A stretch of 10,271 nucleotides of DNA, taken from Flavobacteriia bacterium (GTDB lineage Bacteria > Bacteroidota > Bacteroidia > Flavobacteriales_D > Crocinitomicaceae). The notes beneath the pieces are model-generated. The model saw only the letters and a program-made list of their open reading frames with translations. It ran no database searches and was not told where the DNA came from. Below, piece after piece: positions 6,721 through 10,271 of the stretch (its first letter is position 1; every line of letters starts with the position of its first letter). A program made the position numbers and the translations under genes. Location: contig RFQF01000068.1 in assembly GCA_009925805.1 (NCBI GenBank), positions 1-10,271 on the forward strand, in the 5' to 3' direction.

Positions 6721-6953
6721 GCAAAAACAACAAGCCCAGAAGTGGGTCGGTCAAGGCGGTGAATAACTCCGCAAAAAACATTTCCCGGTTTTTGGTATTT
6801 ATCCTTTAAAAACGCCTTGATATCCTCCGCCAAACATCGATCACCCGTTTTGTCTCCTTGAACTAGTTGACCGGCTCGTTTGTTCACCACGATGAGGTGA
6901 TTATCTTCAAACATCACTTGACTAGGATCAAAAGCAATCATGCGGCCAAGCAT
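6711..6953 (-). pseudogene. N-terminal fragment of an RluA-family pseudouridine synthase
   Basis: The fragment has 80 residues. It starts like RluA-family enzymes that convert uridine to pseudouridine in rRNA or tRNA: FEDNHLIVVNKRAGQLVQ at about 15-32, then GVIHRLDRPTSGLVVFAK at 62-79 with the catalytic Asp at D68. It then reads one more residue and stops at 6711-6713. The rest of the enzyme continues in a different frame (6451-6720). Both halves total about 165 residues against roughly 220-240 for short family members, so about 60 residues are gone and the frame is changed. The gene as written should be inactive, since substrate-binding elements are lost. The start may be the ATG at 6953 or the in-frame ATG at 6941. 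It lies 6 bases after the ccsBA stop and is probably cotranscribed with it. Confidence 0.88.
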
Positions 6954-6959
6954 TGCATA

Positions 6960-9900
6960 TTATACGCTTTGTCGGGAAGTTCTATACCTGAAGAAAGAAA
7001 CAACACTGAGCAACGCGAAGAAAATAATGGTATAAACTAACCACATGGGAAAAGTGCCCAAACCGTCTCCTTGTGCATACGAATGTAATCCAACCAACAT
7101 GAAGTTTACCCCGAAGTAGGTAAATAGAATAGCCGAATAACCCCAAAACGACCATAGATTAAAGGTAAACGGACTCTTCAGACCGGGGATAAATCGTAAA
7201 TGTAAGATGATGGCATACACTAAAATAGAAACCAAGGCCCAGGTTTCTTTTGGGTCCCAACCCCAATACCTTCCCCAGCTTTCATTCGCCCAAACACCTC
7301 CGAGAAACGTACCAATCGTTAGCATAAATATCCCAATAATCATCGTCATTTCATTTACGGCGGTGATTCGTTCTATGTGATTACTCAGTCGAAGGGCATT
7401 TTTCTGATTTCTTACGAGGTAGAAAATTAAATTAAGTAATCCTAGGATAAAGGAAAGACCCAAAAATGCATAACTGCTGGTAATAATCGCCACATGAATC
7501 ATAAGCCAATAGGATTTCAACACGGGAACCAATGGGGTAATTTCAGGGTCAAGTAAATTGAGCTCCGATACGAAAAGCATCATGGAGGAGAGAATCAAGG
7601 CGACAGCCAAAGAAACCTCGACTTTTCGCAGAAATAACGCTCCGGAAAGTACCGTCACCCAAGCAATGAACACGATGGCCTCATATCCGTTACTCCAAGG
7701 AGCATGGCCTGAGATATACCAACGAAAGCCGAGACCTACTCCGTGATATACAAAAAACAAAGCGCTGAGTCCGAACATCAGGTTGCGGAGAATCTTGCTC
7801 CATGAAAATCGCTTTTCATCGTGGGATCGAAATAAGGTGATGATATAAAGCACCAAAAGCAACAAGCCAAGCATGATGTATCCACGGAAAACGCTTTTAA
7901 ATATAGAAAGCTTGTTGTAGCTAATCTCCATGGCCACGCTCCGTTCCGATGGGACAATGGATTTACTTACGGAACGTTGGATTAATTTTAAGCTGTTCAA
8001 CAAAGAAGTTGCATTGCTGTAATTACCGTCTTTCGATGCCTCAACTAATGCATAAAAATACTTAAGTGCGACAAGGTTTGAAATCGTATCTTGTCCTTGA
8101 ATTTCCATGCTCATAGGCACATACCAACGGTTGTTTTGGTCGTTTTTCTTCGGAATAATGGTTAAAAATTGCCAGCTTACGGCTCCTTGAAAGACTTGAA
8201 ACCGCTCCGTTAACTTGATCAATTTTTTATCGAATTCATCTTGAAATTTTTCAGCCTTCGCATGTGCGGCAGCATATTCTTTTTCAAATTTGTAACGATT
8301 ATCGGAGGTCGTTAGGTCGTTTAAGGAACAATATTTCGCTAACTTCAGTCGCTCTCTAACTGCACTAGGAACCGAAATCATGGGTTCTTTCATCCAGTAA
8401 CGGCCATACATATGCCAGCTAATTACGGTCTGAACGGCATTATAAGTTTTGTAACGGTTATTTCCATACACTTTCCGCAGTAACTGATCGCACAGGGTAT
8501 GTAACGGAATAATTCTACCGCTTTGGTCTTGTACAAGCAACGAAGCCATTGCTTCGGAATGTTCTTCGCTTACCACCTGGAAAATTTTGGAGGGGTCTTC
8601 TTGTGCATAAAAGTTGGTCCCAAGGAGCAAAAACACGATGGCCAGGGTACTTTTGAGTTTTTTAAGGCGGTCGTTGAGGCCTCTAAAACGGCTTTTTGGA
8701 GCGAAAATGGATAAAATCATTCCAATCGACATGAGCAAATACCCTAAATAAGTAATGTTGGTGCCCCAAGTATCGTGATTCACACTCAATTTTGTGCCTT
8801 CTTCGTTTTCCGGTGTGGAGGGATTATCCAATTCATAAGAGGATTGAAAAAAACGGTATCCATCATAGTCGGTCACATGATTCATGAAGATATGTCTTCT
8901 GCTTCGATAGTTATTCTTGGGATCTTCAATCCGAATGTAGCTTTCAAACGAGGAGGGAGCCGATGACCCAGGGTAGTTCGATAGTTGGAAGTCCTCACAA
9001 ATCACTTGGAACGGGAGCGATCTTTTTACCGCACCGTATTCTAATTGAATATATAGGCCATTCATTGAAAAATACTCAGGCTTTGGCATGTTGTTTTGCC
9101 CCCCCTTCAGTACTATTTTTTTTTGATCTTTTCCCGATTGAACTTGGAGGGTTAAATAATCCGGTCCTTGATTCTTTATGGCCGCCTTCTTTCGGCATTT
9201 TTTTGCATGGTAGTAAACATTTTTAAGCACAAATTGGTTTGATCCGGATTGGTATAGCGTTTTAACCTGAGCTGGAATCCACGAATTTATCGGAATGATT
9301 TGATAGGCCGAATCGGGAATTGGAAGGCCGGTTTGACGAGCTTGCATCATTCGTGTCATGGGCAACATCCGCAATTCTACTGCGCTCTTTAGCATGATTC
9401 GGCCTTCACGGAGTTTCAGCGATACTCCTGGATCCGAAGATTCTCCAAAGTTTATGGGTAAAGTGCCCGAAAGCAGTTTGTCTCCTTTCGCCAAATAGTT
9501 GGACTTCATTTGACCTACCACAACATCCAAAACCGCCTCCGGATATGAGGTGTTGATTTCAAACGTATCAATGGCATTGGAAATGAAGTGATCGAATTCC
9601 AAGGAAAGTTCTTTTCCATGGTGCTCCAAACGGTGGATAAAATGATTATTAATGTAAGACCAATCCGAAAGCCAAGTCGTGTAGGCTTTAACGGTCGAGG
9701 AGGACCCATCTCGAATGGATACGAGCAATTTTGGCTCCGCAGTGTAGAGGTAATCGACACTTTCGCCTTCACGCACCACCAATTGTCCTTCAAATCCTTG
9801 ATAACGGGTTATTGCGGCTCCAACCATGATGATTAAAAAGGCGACGTGAAAACTCAACAAAGCAATTTTCTCCCGTTGCCACATGCGGTATTGGTAAATG

Positions 9901-10091
9901 TTGAATAACATCGCAACGGAAAGATAAACGAGTAAAACGGTAAACCACCCGGCGTTGTAAACCACAATTTTTGCTGCTTGAACGCCGTGGATCGACTCAA
10001 TGAAAGTAGCTGCTCCAATGGCTGCAAGAAAGAAAAATAACCCTACGGCTACCCATCGCATGGAAAACACATTGAACAATATTCGATTCAT
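6960..10091 (-). CDS. ccsBA: Cytochrome c biogenesis protein CcsBA (ResB-CcsA fusion)
   Basis: System II cytochrome c synthase: moves haem across the inner membrane and attaches it to CXXCH motifs of c-type cytochromes. The 1043 residues are a normal length for the Bacteroidota fusion. The ResB/CcsB half has membrane segments at about 12-30, 47-66, 76-94 and 445-463, with a large periplasmic domain between them. A linker at 477-497 resembles a signal peptide, followed by a second periplasmic region to about 730. The CcsA half has the haem-binding WWD motif, W934-ANESWGRYWGWDPKETW-951. Likely haem-ligand histidines, placed by analogy to characterised CcsBA, are H82 and H964 (membrane) and H866 and H1003 (periplasmic side). 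The frame is intact throughout. A -7 box lies 11 bases upstream, and the pseudouridine synthase remnant follows after 6 bases. Confidence 0.96.
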   Translation of the reverse strand: MNRILFNVFSMRWVAVGLFFFLAAIGAATFIESIHGVQAAKIVVYNAGWFTVLLVYLSVAMLFNIYQYRMWQREKIALLSFHVAFLIIMVGAAITRYQGFEGQLVVREGESVDYLYTAEPKLLVSIRDGSSSTVKAYTTWLSDWSYINNHFIHRLEHHGKELSLEFDHFISNAIDTFEINTSYPEAVLDVVVGQMKSNYLAKGDKLLSGTLPINFGESSDPGVSLKLREGRIMLKSAVELRMLPMTRMMQARQTGLPIPDSAYQIIPINSWIPAQVKTLYQSGSNQFVLKNVYYHAKKCRKKAAIKNQGPDYLTLQVQSGKDQKKIVLKGGQNNMPKPEYFSMNGLYIQLEYGAVKRSLPFQVICEDFQLSNYPGSSAPSSFESYIRIEDPKNNYRSRRHIFMNHVTDYDGYRFFQSSYELDNPSTPENEEGTKLSVNHDTWGTNITYLGYLLMSIGMILSIFAPKSRFRGLNDRLKKLKSTLAIVFLLLGTNFYAQEDPSKIFQVVSEEHSEAMASLLVQDQSGRIIPLHTLCDQLLRKVYGNNRYKTYNAVQTVISWHMYGRYWMKEPMISVPSAVRERLKLAKYCSLNDLTTSDNRYKFEKEYAAAHAKAEKFQDEFDKKLIKLTERFQVFQGAVSWQFLTIIPKKNDQNNRWYVPMSMEIQGQDTISNLVALKYFYALVEASKDGNYSNATSLLNSLKLIQRSVSKSIVPSERSVAMEISYNKLSIFKSVFRGYIMLGLLLLVLYIITLFRSHDEKRFSWSKILRNLMFGLSALFFVYHGVGLGFRWYISGHAPWSNGYEAIVFIAWVTVLSGALFLRKVEVSLAVALILSSMMLFVSELNLLDPEITPLVPVLKSYWLMIHVAIITSSYAFLGLSFILGLLNLIFYLVRNQKNALRLSNHIERITAVNEMTMIIGIFMLTIGTFLGGVWANESWGRYWGWDPKETWALVSILVYAIILHLRFIPGLKSPFTFNLWSFWGYSAILFTYFGVNFMLVGLHSYAQGDGLGTFPMWLVYTIIFFALLSVVSFFRYRTSRQSV

Positions 10092-10101
10092 GTTTTTTTT
10101 A

Positions 10102-10109
10102 CAAAAATA
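10102..10109 (-). promoter_or_regulatory. -7 box of ccsBA
   Basis: On the minus strand this reads TATTTTTG, an exact TAnnTTTG match, followed by TAAAAAAAAC and the ATG at 10091. The leader would be only about 7 bases and contains an A8 run, as often seen before Bacteroidota start codons. There is no clear TTTG at the right distance upstream, so the -33 element is weak or absent. Confidence 0.5.
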
Positions 10110-10192
10110 CGGAATGCATAGCTTAAACTGCCGATATTCTACATTTGGTAAGCTACTATTTTCATTGTAAGGTTCCCAAGCATCTAATAGAA

Positions 10193-10211
10193 AGTCCCGC
10201 TGCGCGGGACT
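10193..10211 (-). terminator. Perfect hairpin, probable terminator of a gene beyond the right edge
   Basis: AGTCCCGC and GCGGGACT form a perfect stem of eight base pairs around a three-base loop. On the minus strand the stem is followed by TTCTATT, a weak T-rich run; on the plus strand it is followed by CTATAAGG. It most likely ends a minus-strand gene entering from the right. All three minus frames from the edge reach a stop by 10225-10240, so such a gene could end there, but the 60 or so bases are too few to identify it. No gene is visible in 10110-10271. Confidence 0.5.
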
Positions 10212-10271
10212 CTATAAGGACGTCTCAAACTATCCGTTCACCGGGAAGCAAGAAACGAGAAAGCGCCCCGC

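Noticed and set aside
6587..6781. Minus-strand open frame of 64 codons between the two pseudouridine synthase halves
   Set aside because: It is the third frame across the deletion junction. Its translation has no family resemblance and it only overlaps the two conserved fragments.
9515..9836. Open frames on both strands of 80-90 codons inside ccsBA
   Set aside because: They lie fully inside the intact, conserved ccsBA frame and have no promoter or recognisable protein features.
10212..10271. Possible C-terminal end of a minus-strand gene at the right edge
   Set aside because: All three frames reach a stop within 30-50 bases of the edge, and 10-15 residues are too few to choose a frame or identify a product.
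1..10271. CRISPR arrays, tRNA/rRNA genes, insertion sequences or prophage genes
   Set aside because: No spaced direct repeats, cloverleaf-like sequence, transposase or phage protein was seen on either strand.

Overview
The window looks like chromosomal DNA from a Bacteroidota bacterium, most likely of the class Flavobacteriia or close to it. The signs are a GLPGLI-family protein, a TonB-receptor-like outer-membrane barrel with a carboxypeptidase-regulatory N-terminus, a fused ResB-CcsA cytochrome c maturation protein, a DUF1573 protein, and several promoters with the Bacteroidota -7 box TAnnTTTG next to start codons that lack a Shine-Dalgarno sequence. There is no sign of phage, insertion sequence, CRISPR, plasmid or RNA gene.

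Left third (minus strand, about 32-4171): a compact cell-envelope operon. From its promoter near 4190 it reads an uncharacterised lipoprotein, then the outer-membrane beta-barrel protein, then a GLPGLI protein. The first two genes overlap by 14 bases. The barrel gene is broken: its frame closes at 904, but the correct barrel C-terminus is present in another frame and runs to 747, inside the start of the GLPGLI gene. Compared with the family, about 45 residues are missing at the junction near 960, so this is an out-of-frame internal deletion rather than a single-base slip.

Middle (plus strand, 4266-6452): ruvX (Holliday-junction resolvase-like), def (peptide deformylase), a small helical-repeat lipoprotein overlapping def by ATGA, and then, from its own good promoter, a secreted DUF1573 protein closed by a strong UUCG-loop terminator. 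ruvX and the lipoprotein operon are divergent and share a control region of about 110 bases.

Right part (minus strand, 6451-10091): a full-length CcsBA cytochrome c synthase, followed after 6 bases by an RluA-type pseudouridine synthase. That gene carries a second out-of-frame internal deletion: the catalytic HRLDRPTSG half and the ETGRHHQIR half are in different frames with about 60 residues missing between them. The last 180 bases hold the ccsBA promoter and a perfect hairpin that probably ends a gene lying outside the window.

No new defence, mobile or biosynthetic system is visible. The most notable signal is the pair of similar internal, frame-breaking deletions in two otherwise well-preserved genes about 6 kb apart. 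They could be real gene decay or assembly collapse. Next in interest is the lipoprotein/barrel/GLPGLI operon, whose function is unknown.
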